Part shown: positions 34,524 through 43,006 of the stretch, piece by piece | How the letters are laid out: every line of letters begins with the position of its first letter | How positions within the stretch are numbered: position 1 is the first letter of the stretch | Translations under genes and position numbers: made by a program | Notes under the pieces: model-generated | The model's database searches: none | Seen by the model: only the letters and a program-made list of their open reading frames with translations | What the model was told of the DNA's origin: nothing | DNA from: Pseudomonadota bacterium | GTDB taxonomy: Bacteria > Desulfobacterota > Desulfovibrionia > Desulfovibrionales > Desulfovibrionaceae | DNA: 64,000 nt | NCBI GenBank assembly: GCA_023460395.1 | Contig: JAEWQB010000019.1 | Span: 62,001 to 126,000, forward strand | Direction of reading: 5' to 3'

Positions 34524-34829
34524 ATGGAAATAAAGACATATTTAAACAATCTCGATCCGTATCAGGCCAAGCTTGAGAAATCGGAATCCGCCAAGGCGAA
34601 AGACTCCCGCCGGGGGACAGAAACCAAGGGCGAATCCGGTGACCGGGTAAGCGTTTCCGATGAGGCACGCTTGCGCACGGAGGCCTATCGTACTGCCCTG
34701 AACGCGCCGGAGGTGCGTCAGGAAAAGGTAACTGCGCTTAAGGCGCAGGTGGACGCCGGAGAGTATCAGATAGATAGCCAGAAGGTAGCGGAAAAGCTTA
34801 TCCGCGAGGAAAGCGAAATCTTTCAGTAG
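34524..34829 (+). CDS. flgM: anti-sigma-28 factor FlgM
   Basis: A 101-residue FlgM. The disordered, charged N-terminal half is followed by VSVSDEARL and the helical sigma-binding C-terminus with VTALKAQVDAGEYQIDSQKVAEKLI, a typical FlgM ending. FlgM holds sigma-28 inactive until the hook is complete and FlgM is exported. GGGGAGA precedes the ATG at 34524. It is transcribed with the upstream gene from the sigma-28-type promoter, giving negative feedback. Confidence 0.93.
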   Translation: MEIKTYLNNLDPYQAKLEKSESAKAKDSRRGTETKGESGDRVSVSDEARLRTEAYRTALNAPEVRQEKVTALKAQVDAGEYQIDSQKVAEKLIREESEIFQ

Positions 34830-34894
34830 CCGGGTTGTCCTGATACAACATTCTGACAGGCGTGGCACTGTCCATTCGTAGGCATGAAAAACAG

Positions 34895-34932
34895 ACGGAC
34901 GCCGGAGTAGCTCCCCGGCGTCCGTTTTTTTG
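34895..34932 (+). terminator. strong terminator between flgM and fliW
   Basis: ACGGACGCCGG (34895-34905) pairs with CCGGCGTCCGT (34915-34925), followed by a run of T. The two genes are convergent, and the A-run before the stem would allow it to work on both strands. Confidence 0.88.
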
Positions 34933-34961
34933 TTATGGACAGGGCACGACGCGTTTCCCGG

Positions 34962-35411
34962 TTATTCCCGTGGAGCGTGCAGATATACTTGGCTGGGAAA
35001 TTTAGCATCCACTTGTGGAATTTGAAGGCCCAGTCGTGCCCGGTGATTGATGAGGATAGGCCCGGTGAGATTAAGCGCGGTTTTTTCCGGCTCTCCTTTG
35101 GGGATGCTCACCGTGACCAGCACGGCAACCTGCCGGATATTCTGGAAGCGCAGGAGTTTTTGTTCGGCGTCACCCACACGAATGGGGTAGTCCTTCAAAA
35201 AACTATAAGGGTCGGCGACGAGCAACCCAAGCCGGGGGTCGTTCATGCTTTGCAACACCAGAAACGGCGACTGCTCGCGCAACTGGAGCAGCGTGAATTC
35301 ATGTTCCCCTTCAAAGCCCATGAGGCCGCGAGGGAAATAAATCACCTTGTCCAGCGATACGGCCTGTCTGCCGAGGCGCGTGTGTACTATCGTATTGTTT
35401 TGCCTTGCCAT
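34962..35411 (-). CDS. fliW: flagellar assembly factor FliW
   Basis: A 149-residue FliW. YFPRGLMGFEGEHEFTLLQL is the family signature, and ...VTVSIPKG...ALNLTGPILIN the conserved middle. FliW binds CsrA to relieve its repression of flagellin translation, and is itself bound by flagellin. It overlaps the end of csrA by 25 bases, which couples the two proteins. The C-terminal PSQVYLHAPRE is a little longer than the shortest relatives. It is the last gene of the hook/rod operon. Confidence 0.95.
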   Translation of the reverse strand: MARQNNTIVHTRLGRQAVSLDKVIYFPRGLMGFEGEHEFTLLQLREQSPFLVLQSMNDPRLGLLVADPYSFLKDYPIRVGDAEQKLLRFQNIRQVAVLVTVSIPKGEPEKTALNLTGPILINHRARLGLQIPQVDAKFPSQVYLHAPRE

Positions 35412-35626
35412 AACTGGGTAGCCGCCAGAAGGTCCGCATCACTTGTTTCAAGGGCCATGCGGTTTTGTTCTTTCACCCGCAAATAGATTTCTTCCCGGTA
35501 CACAGTCATATCCTCAGGCACTTCAAGCCCAAGTTTGATCTGCTTGCCCTGCACGCTGAGGACAGTGATCTTTATGGTATCGCCCAGATGGAGGCTTTCT
35601 CCGGGGCGCCGGGTAAGAATGAGCAT
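35387..35626 (-). CDS. csrA: carbon storage regulator CsrA
   Basis: A 79-residue CsrA, starting MLILTRRPGESLHLGD, with IKLGLEVPEDMTVYREEIY as the RNA-binding core (Arg and Leu/Val contacts). It represses translation by binding GGA motifs in mRNA, in many bacteria flagellin mRNA. It follows flgL by 5 bases and overlaps fliW, its antagonist. The C-terminal 20 residues extend past E. coli CsrA, as in FliW-sensitive CsrA proteins where an extension is needed for FliW binding. Confidence 0.95.
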   Translation of the reverse strand: MLILTRRPGESLHLGDTIKITVLSVQGKQIKLGLEVPEDMTVYREEIYLRVKEQNRMALETSDADLLAATQLWQGKTIR

Positions 35627-35631
35627 AGGCG

Positions 35632-37185
35632 TCAGATAAAGTTGGAAAGGTTCATTTGCATGATCTGCGCGGACGACTTAAGCACACTGTTGTAAATGAG
35701 TTGCTGCTGCGCAAGTTTGGTCATGAGTTCTGCCACGTCAATGTCCTCAATATTGCTCATTCTGGATTTTTCGTCCAGTTCCAGTGTGGTGAGCACATTT
35801 TTTGTCACGGTAAGGCGGTTTTCGCGCCCGCCCACAGAGGCGGCCTGCGTCATGATCAGCGAACTTGCGGTTTTAAGGTCGTCCAGTGCCTCCTGAATGC
35901 CTTGCTGGTTGTTTGTTTCCAGATACCCCACAAGGCGTCCCACGGTTTCAAACATATTACGCCCGTCACCGTCATAGGCGGCGGAGGGAGTTGTTTCCCC
36001 CGGTGCGGTATAAATTCCGCCGAATACGTCTTTGCCGATGCTGTTTACCGTGATGGTTTCGTTGCGGGAAATCTCAAAAGAAATGTCGCCCCGCTGGGGA
36101 TGCACAACAAACTGTTCCCCCTGCGCCAGCGTGGTGGCGGCGCTGCTGCCCGACAGCGTGAGGAAACCACCCGGAATGGGCAACGAAGCGTTGCTGCTGG
36201 CGGCGGCGTTGGAAGAGACATTGCCCGTAACCCACGTGTTGCCGTTGTCCTGGCTGTAAGAATATTCCACAACCCCGCCCACGGTGGCGGAGGCGTTGTC
36301 GATCCGAACTAAAATATCCTGCCGGAAAACTCCGGTCGCTTCCGCTGTAACATCGGAATCGCCATACTGTGTGATGGTGGGGGGCATATCATTGGAGTCG
36401 CCCTTGTAGACGGCGGTGGGGCGGATATACATCCATGTGCCGTTCATGCCGCCATTGCTCAGAGTCTCGTGGGGGTTGGTCGTATCCACGGCCTGCACGG
36501 AAATGCCCGCCTGAAGTGATACTTCCACACCGCCAACGCTAAAGGAACTGTCGCCCGCGGGGATAACGCCATCCTGCCATGTTTTACCCGCATCGGTGGA
36601 ATAGCGTAATGGCACATCCACCGGGCCGCCGATGGTGGCATTTCCGGTGAATTGGACCATATAGGTCGTTTCCGCCGCGCCGGAAATGGAATAGCTCCCG
36701 TTGGAGAACACGGTATCATTGGAAGAAATATTCAGCCCCTGCACAAACGCAGGGCTGTCTGTCTTATGACCGGAAAAAATATGACGGTCTTCGAATTCCG
36801 TGTTGGCCAGATTGATAAGCTCTTCATACAACTGACGAACTTCGTAGCTGATTTGCTCACGGTTTTCAGCGCTTACCGAACCCGTGGCGGCCTGTTCCGC
36901 CAGACCGGACATGCGGGTGAGCAGCGTGTTTACCTGCGTAAGCGTTCCATCAGCCAGACTAAGCCAGCTCGAAGCGGTGTCGATATTTTTTTTATATTGC
37001 GTGATGCCCGCCAGAGAATCCCGGTAGTTGAGCACACGCGCTGTGCCGATAGGATCGTCAGACGGCTTGTTGATGCGCTTCTGGCTGGAGGCCTGAATAT
37101 TGGACTCCATAAGATTGGCGAGCGATGAGTTCATGTTCGACACAAAGCTTGTGAACATGCTGCGCTGTGATACGCGTATTGCCAT
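35632..37185 (-). CDS. flgL: flagellar hook-associated protein 3 FlgL
   Basis: A 517-residue hook-filament junction protein. The N-terminus (RVSQRSMFTSFVSNMNSSLANLMESN) and the C-terminus (VAELMTKLAQQQLIYNSVLKSSAQIMQMNLSNFI) are the coiled-coil flagellin-like ends. The middle 250 residues are a variable, beta-rich Ser/Gly/Thr-rich region; several blocks such as YSTDAGKTWQDG and YSQDNGNTWVTG look alike and also occur in FlgK. It is 35 bases from flgK and 5 bases from csrA. Confidence 0.93.
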   Translation of the reverse strand: MAIRVSQRSMFTSFVSNMNSSLANLMESNIQASSQKRINKPSDDPIGTARVLNYRDSLAGITQYKKNIDTASSWLSLADGTLTQVNTLLTRMSGLAEQAATGSVSAENREQISYEVRQLYEELINLANTEFEDRHIFSGHKTDSPAFVQGLNISSNDTVFSNGSYSISGAAETTYMVQFTGNATIGGPVDVPLRYSTDAGKTWQDGVIPAGDSSFSVGGVEVSLQAGISVQAVDTTNPHETLSNGGMNGTWMYIRPTAVYKGDSNDMPPTITQYGDSDVTAEATGVFRQDILVRIDNASATVGGVVEYSYSQDNGNTWVTGNVSSNAAASSNASLPIPGGFLTLSGSSAATTLAQGEQFVVHPQRGDISFEISRNETITVNSIGKDVFGGIYTAPGETTPSAAYDGDGRNMFETVGRLVGYLETNNQQGIQEALDDLKTASSLIMTQAASVGGRENRLTVTKNVLTTLELDEKSRMSNIEDIDVAELMTKLAQQQLIYNSVLKSSAQIMQMNLSNFI

Positions 37186-37220
37186 GGCGTTACCCTCTCT
37201 GTCCTATTCCGCGCGGGCCG

Positions 37221-39338
37221 CTAGTTTTTCAGGCCCAAAACGGTTTGCAGCATCTCATCGGCTGTGGTGATAAGTTTTGCCGCCGCCTTGTATGAGTGCT
37301 GGAACTTGATGAGGTTGGTCATTTCTTCGTCCAAACTCACCCCTGCCACCTCGTTTTGCCGTTCGTTCAAATCTGTGGCTAACGTGCCATTGAACATCGC
37401 GTTAAACGTGGCATTGGCGGTATCCGCACCCACGGCACCCACCAGCCCGCTGTAGTATTCTTGCAGCGTTTGCGTGGAAGATTTTTCAAATGGGGTACGT
37501 ATTGATACGTCCTTGTCTTTGAGACGGGCAATGGAGAGCGCGGTGGAGGCGTCCCCCTCGTTGGCTTCCTGCCCGCCGTTCACGCTTCCCGCGTTGATAA
37601 GTCCGGGGCTTTGCCGCACGTCATCACGTATGGCAATGGTTGAAGCGGAATCGCCCTTGAAAAACGTGTTCAGACCCAGTGCGGCGTTTAGTCCCGTACT
37701 GTCCGCGCCCAGCCGGAAGGCGTATCCGTCCTTGGAGTTCAGAACCAGTTTGTTGTCCTGAATGCTGGCAGTAAGGAAGGTGCCCATGCTGTTGTTAAAG
37801 GCATCGCGGACATCTTCCAACGTATGCACATCGGGATCGAAATTTTGTATGCCGGGCGAGGCCGGGTCAAAGTCCAGCGGCCCGAAAGAGGCGTTGGAAG
37901 CCAATTTGCCCGTGGCGGTGTCGTAAGCGTAAACGGTCATATTGCCCGCTTCCAACCGGTCCCCATAGGCAAGATCCGCTTCGGAAGAGCCGAGCGCTCT
38001 GTTTGTACGGGCCACATCGTAGGTGCCGTAGGTTCCGGTCAGCGGCACTTCCCCGCCACCCTGACTATGCAGGCGGTTCACTTCCCATACCAACGATTCG
38101 GACAGGGCATTCAGCTTTTCGCGGTAGCGCCCTATGTTGTAGTCGCGCAGGGAAAAGTATCCGGTAAGGGAACCACCGGTAAGGCGTCGGCTGTTCTCTG
38201 TTCCGTCAAGAAAAGACTGCGGCGTGATGTTGAGGTCTTGTGTGGTGGGCGATTCCCACATCAGGTGATTTTTAGGAACGATGGTAAACGAGTCGCCAGC
38301 GGTAAGATTCTGCGTGCCCGCGTTAAAATAAATGTCGATGCCCTGCACATTTATTTTTTCAGATTCAGGCCGCGCCGCGAACAGGGCGTCTGCGCCGTTT
38401 TCATCCTTTACCCACGTGCGACCACCGTCCAGAGACACGCGGAACATGGCCGCGCCGGAACCCGCGCTGCTCGTTACCGCTCCCGACTGGACGATATCCA
38501 CGGTGTATTCGTATTCGTCGGAGCCTTCAAATCCAATACTGCCATCAAACGCGGAACCGGCGGAAAGAGTGGGGTAGGCGGCTGGTCCGGTGAAGCGAAT
38601 GGCATACACTTCAGAGCCGTCCACGAGGGTGTGCCCGGCTTTGGTATTGACGGTAAAATCGCCGCTGCCGTTGTCGATAACATCAATATCTATTTTTTCA
38701 GCCAGTTCGCGGACCAGAGCGTTGCGTTGGTCGAGCAACGTGTTGGCGTTGTTGGAGCCGGGAATGTCGTGAATTTGTATTTGCCGGTTCAGGTCCGCAA
38801 TGCGGGTGATGACATCGTTGACGTCTTCCACGTCCTGCTTGATGAACGCATCCATCTGCTGCTGCATGCGGCTCAGGTTCGCTTCGGTATCACGGAACAG
38901 CATAAGCATGTTTTCCGTGTCGGCGAGCAACGCTTCGCGAACGGCGGTATCATCCGGGCGCTGCGACAGAGCCTGCCAGTCGGCAAAGAATTTGTTCATC
39001 ATGGAGTTCAATCCTTCGGTATTGGACTCATTGAACAGGCTCTGCACGCTCTGTAGCACTTCCTGCTGCGTATCCCAGCGCTGGTATACGGAGTTACGTT
39101 CATTGTATTGTTCCTCAATGAACGAGTTGAAATAGCGGAAGACTTCCGCAGCGGTAACACCGGTTCCCATCTGACCGGGACGGCTGTCCAGCGAGATGTT
39201 TTCCTCAAATCGCACTGCCTGCCGCGAATACCCGGGAGTATTCACGTTGGCGATGTTGTTGCCCGTCGTCTGAATGGCGCTTTGCGAAGCGAAAAGAGCG
39301 CCGTTGCCGATGTGGAGCAGTGAATTGAGTCCGGCCAT
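37221..39338 (-). CDS. flgK: flagellar hook-associated protein 1 FlgK
   Basis: A 705-residue FlgK. LHIGNGALFASQSAIQTTGNNIANVNTPGYSRQ is the rod/hook family N-terminus, and LIKFQHSYKAAAKLITTADEMLQTVLGL the C-terminus. The middle contains a beta-rich insert with a DGGRTWVKDENG segment resembling repeats in the adjacent FlgL. FlgK is the first junction protein between hook and filament. The ATG at 39338 is preceded by AGGAG. It follows flgN, its chaperone, by 55 bases. Confidence 0.94.
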   Translation of the reverse strand: MAGLNSLLHIGNGALFASQSAIQTTGNNIANVNTPGYSRQAVRFEENISLDSRPGQMGTGVTAAEVFRYFNSFIEEQYNERNSVYQRWDTQQEVLQSVQSLFNESNTEGLNSMMNKFFADWQALSQRPDDTAVREALLADTENMLMLFRDTEANLSRMQQQMDAFIKQDVEDVNDVITRIADLNRQIQIHDIPGSNNANTLLDQRNALVRELAEKIDIDVIDNGSGDFTVNTKAGHTLVDGSEVYAIRFTGPAAYPTLSAGSAFDGSIGFEGSDEYEYTVDIVQSGAVTSSAGSGAAMFRVSLDGGRTWVKDENGADALFAARPESEKINVQGIDIYFNAGTQNLTAGDSFTIVPKNHLMWESPTTQDLNITPQSFLDGTENSRRLTGGSLTGYFSLRDYNIGRYREKLNALSESLVWEVNRLHSQGGGEVPLTGTYGTYDVARTNRALGSSEADLAYGDRLEAGNMTVYAYDTATGKLASNASFGPLDFDPASPGIQNFDPDVHTLEDVRDAFNNSMGTFLTASIQDNKLVLNSKDGYAFRLGADSTGLNAALGLNTFFKGDSASTIAIRDDVRQSPGLINAGSVNGGQEANEGDASTALSIARLKDKDVSIRTPFEKSSTQTLQEYYSGLVGAVGADTANATFNAMFNGTLATDLNERQNEVAGVSLDEEMTNLIKFQHSYKAAAKLITTADEMLQTVLGLKN

Positions 39339-39393
39339 GGGAATACTCCTGAAACTGGATGAAACCGAAGAAAATTAGTCTGTGAACAGGGCG

Positions 39394-39858
39394 CTAGAAC
39401 TTGCCGCGGATGATGACCGCTTCAGGGCGATGTTCCTGATAGCGTCCCATTTTGCCGTACGTGGACTGGTCCTTGGGCTTGATCTGGTCGTGAATGAATT
39501 CCAACAGAGACTGGCTCTGGTCGTGCAGGGCCAGCGCCAGCTTGGCGTTCATGGATGCCTGCCGGGCGCATTGTTGTTCCAGATCGTCGATGTTCTGTAG
39601 GAGGGGGAAAAGAACCGCCTGCTGTTCTTCGGGCAGCGTGTCCATAGTCTCTCTGAGGCGCTTGCCTCCGAGCATGTGCTTGAGTTCCAGCCGTTCTACG
39701 GCGAGCTGGCGCATAAGTTCATGGATGGAGAATTCCGTGGCAGTAACGTCTTGAGGTTTATTTTCCTTAAGATAGGTAAATTCTTCCCCGACGAGCAGGT
39801 CAAGAACCTGAAGCGCTTTGAATTGGCGGACAAGATTGCCGTGCGTATATTCGAACAT
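39394..39858 (-). CDS. flgN: FlgN-like export chaperone
   Basis: A 154-residue, largely helical protein with the heptad character of FlgN, the cytoplasmic chaperone for FlgK and FlgL. TEFSIHELMRQLAVERLELKHML and ...DDLEQQCARQASMNAKLALALHDQ are the main helices. Identity is supported mostly by size, helical pattern and position immediately before flgK and flgL. GGAGG lies 7 bases before the ATG at 39858. Confidence 0.8.
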   Translation of the reverse strand: MFEYTHGNLVRQFKALQVLDLLVGEEFTYLKENKPQDVTATEFSIHELMRQLAVERLELKHMLGGKRLRETMDTLPEEQQAVLFPLLQNIDDLEQQCARQASMNAKLALALHDQSQSLLEFIHDQIKPKDQSTYGKMGRYQEHRPEAVIIRGKF

Positions 39859-39870
39859 GGGAAACCTCCA

Positions 39871-41100
39871 TTAGCTGCGTCGTCCTACGGAAAGCCCGGC
39901 CATTAAACGGTTTCTTACCTGTTCCGGGTTCCATGCCAGTTCTCCCTGCCGTATTTCAAAGTGAAGGTGTGGCCCGGTAGAACGACCTGTGTTCCCTACT
40001 TCTGCAATTTTCTTGCCGGAGCGAACCTGCTCGCCCACTTCCACGTCCAGCTTGCTGGCGTGACCGTAGTAGCTTTGCCAGCCACCTTCGTGCTGAAGCA
40101 CCACAAGGTTGCCGTATCCTTCCCGTTCACCGGCGTAGACCACGGTTCCGTCCCACGCGGCGGCGATGGGGTCACCTTCGTCTCCCGCGATATCAAGACC
40201 GGCATGCCATTCCCGTTCTCCGGTAAAGGGGTCGTTGCGCCAGCCGAAACCGGAGGTAATGCGGCCCGGCAGCGGCCAGTTGAGCATGCCCATTTCGGGT
40301 CCGCGCACAACAGGTCCGCCCATGGCGGAAACGGGCGTGGCCTCCACATCGCTCATAAGCGATGCCGGAGTGGCGCGAGGGGTGTCGGAAAATCTGGATG
40401 AATTTGAAACTCCCTGCGTGCCCGAAGGGTCTGGCGTGCCGGGCACCGTAGCGGGTGCGGGCGAGTCGGATACCAGAGAGCGCGCCAGATCATTTACGCG
40501 AGTCATCACGTCCGCATCTTCCTGTGTGAAGGGCGGAGGAATTTGTCCGGGATTGCCCGTTGCCGAAGAGGATTCAGGCGAAGCGGTTTCAGCGGTGGGT
40601 TGTGCCGTTTCCTCGACGAACGGAGTGTACAGCGGCGTTTCAGGCGTTTCGGCGGCTTCCACAGGGGCGGGAGTTTCCGCCTCACGCAGGGGGCGCACCG
40701 GCAGCGGAGTGCTCACCCGGCTGGGTGCCGTGGTACGGCTGGCGTCGTTTAAGCTGTTGTTCAGTTGGTCGTAGAGCATGTCAGCCAGACCAATGCCACC
40801 GGCTGCGGTCATCTTTTTCGCTAGTTCCTGATCGAACATACCCTGCCAGAATTCTTCCTCCTTACTATGGAGGTAGCCTTCTTTGGGCACGGTCGCGCGC
40901 ATTTGCTGCCAAATTTTCTGCACAAAAATGGCCTCGAATCCTTCCACGGCCTCGCGCAGTTTTTTTTCCTTGGCCTTGGGGTCCGTTAACCTGCCGCGCA
41001 AAGCATCCATTTCCAGCTTGCGTTGGATAAGCTCCTGCCCGGTCATCCGGGCGGTGAGTTCCTGTGTGTCCACAGGTGGAAGGGAAGATGCGCCGCTCAT
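39871..41100 (-). CDS. flgJ: FlgJ-like rod protein fused to an M23/LytM peptidase domain
   Basis: A 409-residue protein. Residues 1-115 form a FlgJ/rod-binding domain (REAVEGFEAIFVQKIWQQMR ... EEFWQGMFDQELAKKM). Residues 115-275 are a Pro/Ala/Thr/Glu-rich linker. The C-terminal 130 residues are a LytM-type M23 domain: GRITSGFGWRNDPF, then HAGLD and HLHFE with the zinc-binding histidines and aspartate present. Classical FlgJ carries a glucosaminidase instead. The role is presumably to open peptidoglycan for rod passage. Only one base separates it from the flgI stop. Confidence 0.87.
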   Translation of the reverse strand: MSGASSLPPVDTQELTARMTGQELIQRKLEMDALRGRLTDPKAKEKKLREAVEGFEAIFVQKIWQQMRATVPKEGYLHSKEEEFWQGMFDQELAKKMTAAGGIGLADMLYDQLNNSLNDASRTTAPSRVSTPLPVRPLREAETPAPVEAAETPETPLYTPFVEETAQPTAETASPESSSATGNPGQIPPPFTQEDADVMTRVNDLARSLVSDSPAPATVPGTPDPSGTQGVSNSSRFSDTPRATPASLMSDVEATPVSAMGGPVVRGPEMGMLNWPLPGRITSGFGWRNDPFTGEREWHAGLDIAGDEGDPIAAAWDGTVVYAGEREGYGNLVVLQHEGGWQSYYGHASKLDVEVGEQVRSGKKIAEVGNTGRSTGPHLHFEIRQGELAWNPEQVRNRLMAGLSVGRRS

Positions 41101-41101
41101 G

Positions 41102-42232
41102 TTAGATCACCTGAAGATCCGCGTGCAGCGCACCGGCTGCCTTCAGAGCGCGGAGTATGGAGATGAGGTCGCGCGGGGTTGCGCCAATGGCATTCAGGCC
41201 GTCGGTCAGTTCCTGCAACGTGGCTCCTTCCAGCAGGTTAAGGCGGCGGTCCTCTTCACGTGCTTCAATATCGGTGTTTGGCGTAACCACGGTCTGTCCG
41301 TTGCTAAACGCACCGGGCTGCGACACTTCCGGGTTTTCCTGCACCACGATTTGCAGCGACCCGTGCGCCACCGCAACGCGGGAAAGGCGCACGTCCCGGC
41401 CCACTACCACGGTGCCCGTCTTTTCATCCACCACGACCATGGCTTTGTTTTCTGGCGTGATCTGGATGTTTTCAATGGATGCCATGAGCGGCACCAGATT
41501 GTTCCGAAATTGGGGGGGAATATTCAGGCGAATCGTGGAAATGTCCGAGGCATGGGCGAAGTCGCCCCCGATAGCGGCGTTCAGCTTATCCACAACCTGC
41601 TGCACGGTGGAAAAGTCCGGCGTATTCATATGCAGGCTGAGAGATTCTTGGTCGTTGAATTGGAAGGGAATGCCGCGTTCCACGGATACGCCGTTAGGAA
41701 TGCCGCCCACGGTAGCCACGTTTTTTTGGGCGCGGGCCGCGTCGCCTTCCACCGCAAATCCGCCCAGCGCGAGGGAGCCTTGGGCAAGACCATATACTTT
41801 GCCGTCCACGCCTTTAAGCGGGGTGAGCAGCAGCACGCCGCCCAGTAGACTGGAAGCGTCGCCAATGCTGGAAATAGTGGCGTCCAAGCGCGAACCGGGC
41901 TTCGCCGAGGCGGGCATCCTTGCTGTGACCATAACCGCAGCCACGTTTTTGGGCTTTAGCGTATTGCGGTCTACAGTAACCCCAAGCTTTTCCAACATAT
42001 TAGCCATAGAGCTGATGGTGAATGGGGAAGATTTGCTATCCCCCGTGCCGCCAAGACCCACAACCATGCCATAGCCCACGAGCTGGTTTTCCCGCACGCC
42101 GCCAAACGTGGCGATATCTTTAATGCGCACAGCATGAACAGGCCGGGGCGCTGCCATCTGCACAGCGCAAAAGGCCAGCAAAAGCAGCGTGAGCACCGTG
42201 CGGAAAGGGGATGTATGGGTCGGGGTGGTCAT
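41102..42232 (-). CDS. flgI: flagellar P-ring protein FlgI
   Basis: A 376-residue periplasmic protein with a signal peptide (TVLTLLLLAFCAVQMAAP, cleaved before VRIKDIA). VRIKDIATFGGVRENQLVGYGMVVGLGGTGD is the family start, and GATLQELTDGLNAIGATPRDLISILRALKAAGALHADLQVI the end. FlgI assembles the P ring around the rod. The ATG near 42232 is chosen because the frame extends 38 codons upstream into flgH without a signal peptide. It lies 19 bases after flgH. Confidence 0.94.
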   Translation of the reverse strand: MTTPTHTSPFRTVLTLLLLAFCAVQMAAPRPVHAVRIKDIATFGGVRENQLVGYGMVVGLGGTGDSKSSPFTISSMANMLEKLGVTVDRNTLKPKNVAAVMVTARMPASAKPGSRLDATISSIGDASSLLGGVLLLTPLKGVDGKVYGLAQGSLALGGFAVEGDAARAQKNVATVGGIPNGVSVERGIPFQFNDQESLSLHMNTPDFSTVQQVVDKLNAAIGGDFAHASDISTIRLNIPPQFRNNLVPLMASIENIQITPENKAMVVVDEKTGTVVVGRDVRLSRVAVAHGSLQIVVQENPEVSQPGAFSNGQTVVTPNTDIEAREEDRRLNLLEGATLQELTDGLNAIGATPRDLISILRALKAAGALHADLQVI

Positions 42233-42251
42233 GACGGATTCTCCACAGAGG

Positions 42252-42959
42252 CTAGAAGGGCCAGACGTTGTCCATGAGTCGGACGAACCAGCCGGGCTTT
42301 TGCTTGTCCGCCACGCTACCTTCACCGTAATAGGCGAGGCGGGCATTGGCGAGTTGGGTTGATTTGACGGTGTTATCAGCGTCTACATCCATGGGCCGTA
42401 CAAGACCACTAAGGACAATGTATTGCACTTCATCGTTCACGCGGGTTTCGCGTGCGCCTTCCACCTGTAGCAGGCCGCCGGGCAGGACTTTGATGACACG
42501 GCAGGCGATGGTGGCGGTGAATTGGTTTTCTCGCTTGGTTTCGCCCGTGCCATCAAACTTGGTCGTGGAGCTTGTGCCCAGCAGGGGGGTGTCTCCCACG
42601 GCTCCGGGAATGGAAAGCGGTCCTATGCCCACCTTGTTTTTGCCAAAGAAGCTGGAAACGCCGAATTCGGTGGTGGATTCCTTGTCTGTGGATGTCTCTG
42701 CCTTATTCTTGGCGGTGGCGTTTTCCACAATACTCACAAGCACAATGTCCCCCACACGGCGTGCCCTGTTATCGCTGAACAGGAAATCCGCACCGGAATC
42801 ATCATACAGTGAGCCGGGGTTTGCCGCTTGCTCTTCCGGCGTCATAATTTCAGGATCTGGCAGCATGGGCGGCATGGGGGACGGAGTCTCCCGGGCCGGA
42901 TAACATCCGGCGAGTAGCAGCAGCGCCAATATGCCGACGGCTATGCCTCGTCTGTCCAT
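42252..42959 (-). CDS. flgH: flagellar L-ring lipoprotein FlgH
   Basis: A 235-residue outer-membrane lipoprotein. The lipobox LLAGC places the lipidated cysteine at residue 19. SLYDDSGADFLFSDNRARRVGDIVLVSIVENATAKNKAET is the family core, and YIVLSGLVRPMDVDADNTVKSTQLANARLAYYGEG the C-terminal part. It forms the L ring with the P ring of FlgI. Part of the flg operon between flgA and flgI. Confidence 0.94.
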   Translation of the reverse strand: MDRRGIAVGILALLLLAGCYPARETPSPMPPMLPDPEIMTPEEQAANPGSLYDDSGADFLFSDNRARRVGDIVLVSIVENATAKNKAETSTDKESTTEFGVSSFFGKNKVGIGPLSIPGAVGDTPLLGTSSTTKFDGTGETKRENQFTATIACRVIKVLPGGLLQVEGARETRVNDEVQYIVLSGLVRPMDVDADNTVKSTQLANARLAYYGEGSVADKQKPGWFVRLMDNVWPF

Positions 42960-43006
42960 AATCCACCTCGTGAACCGGAACTCCGCACCAGTGGCGGGTT
43001 TCGGGA

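Noticed and set aside
37824..39056. Long open frame antisense to flgK
   Set aside because: Shadow of a strongly coding gene on the other strand; composition is not protein-like.
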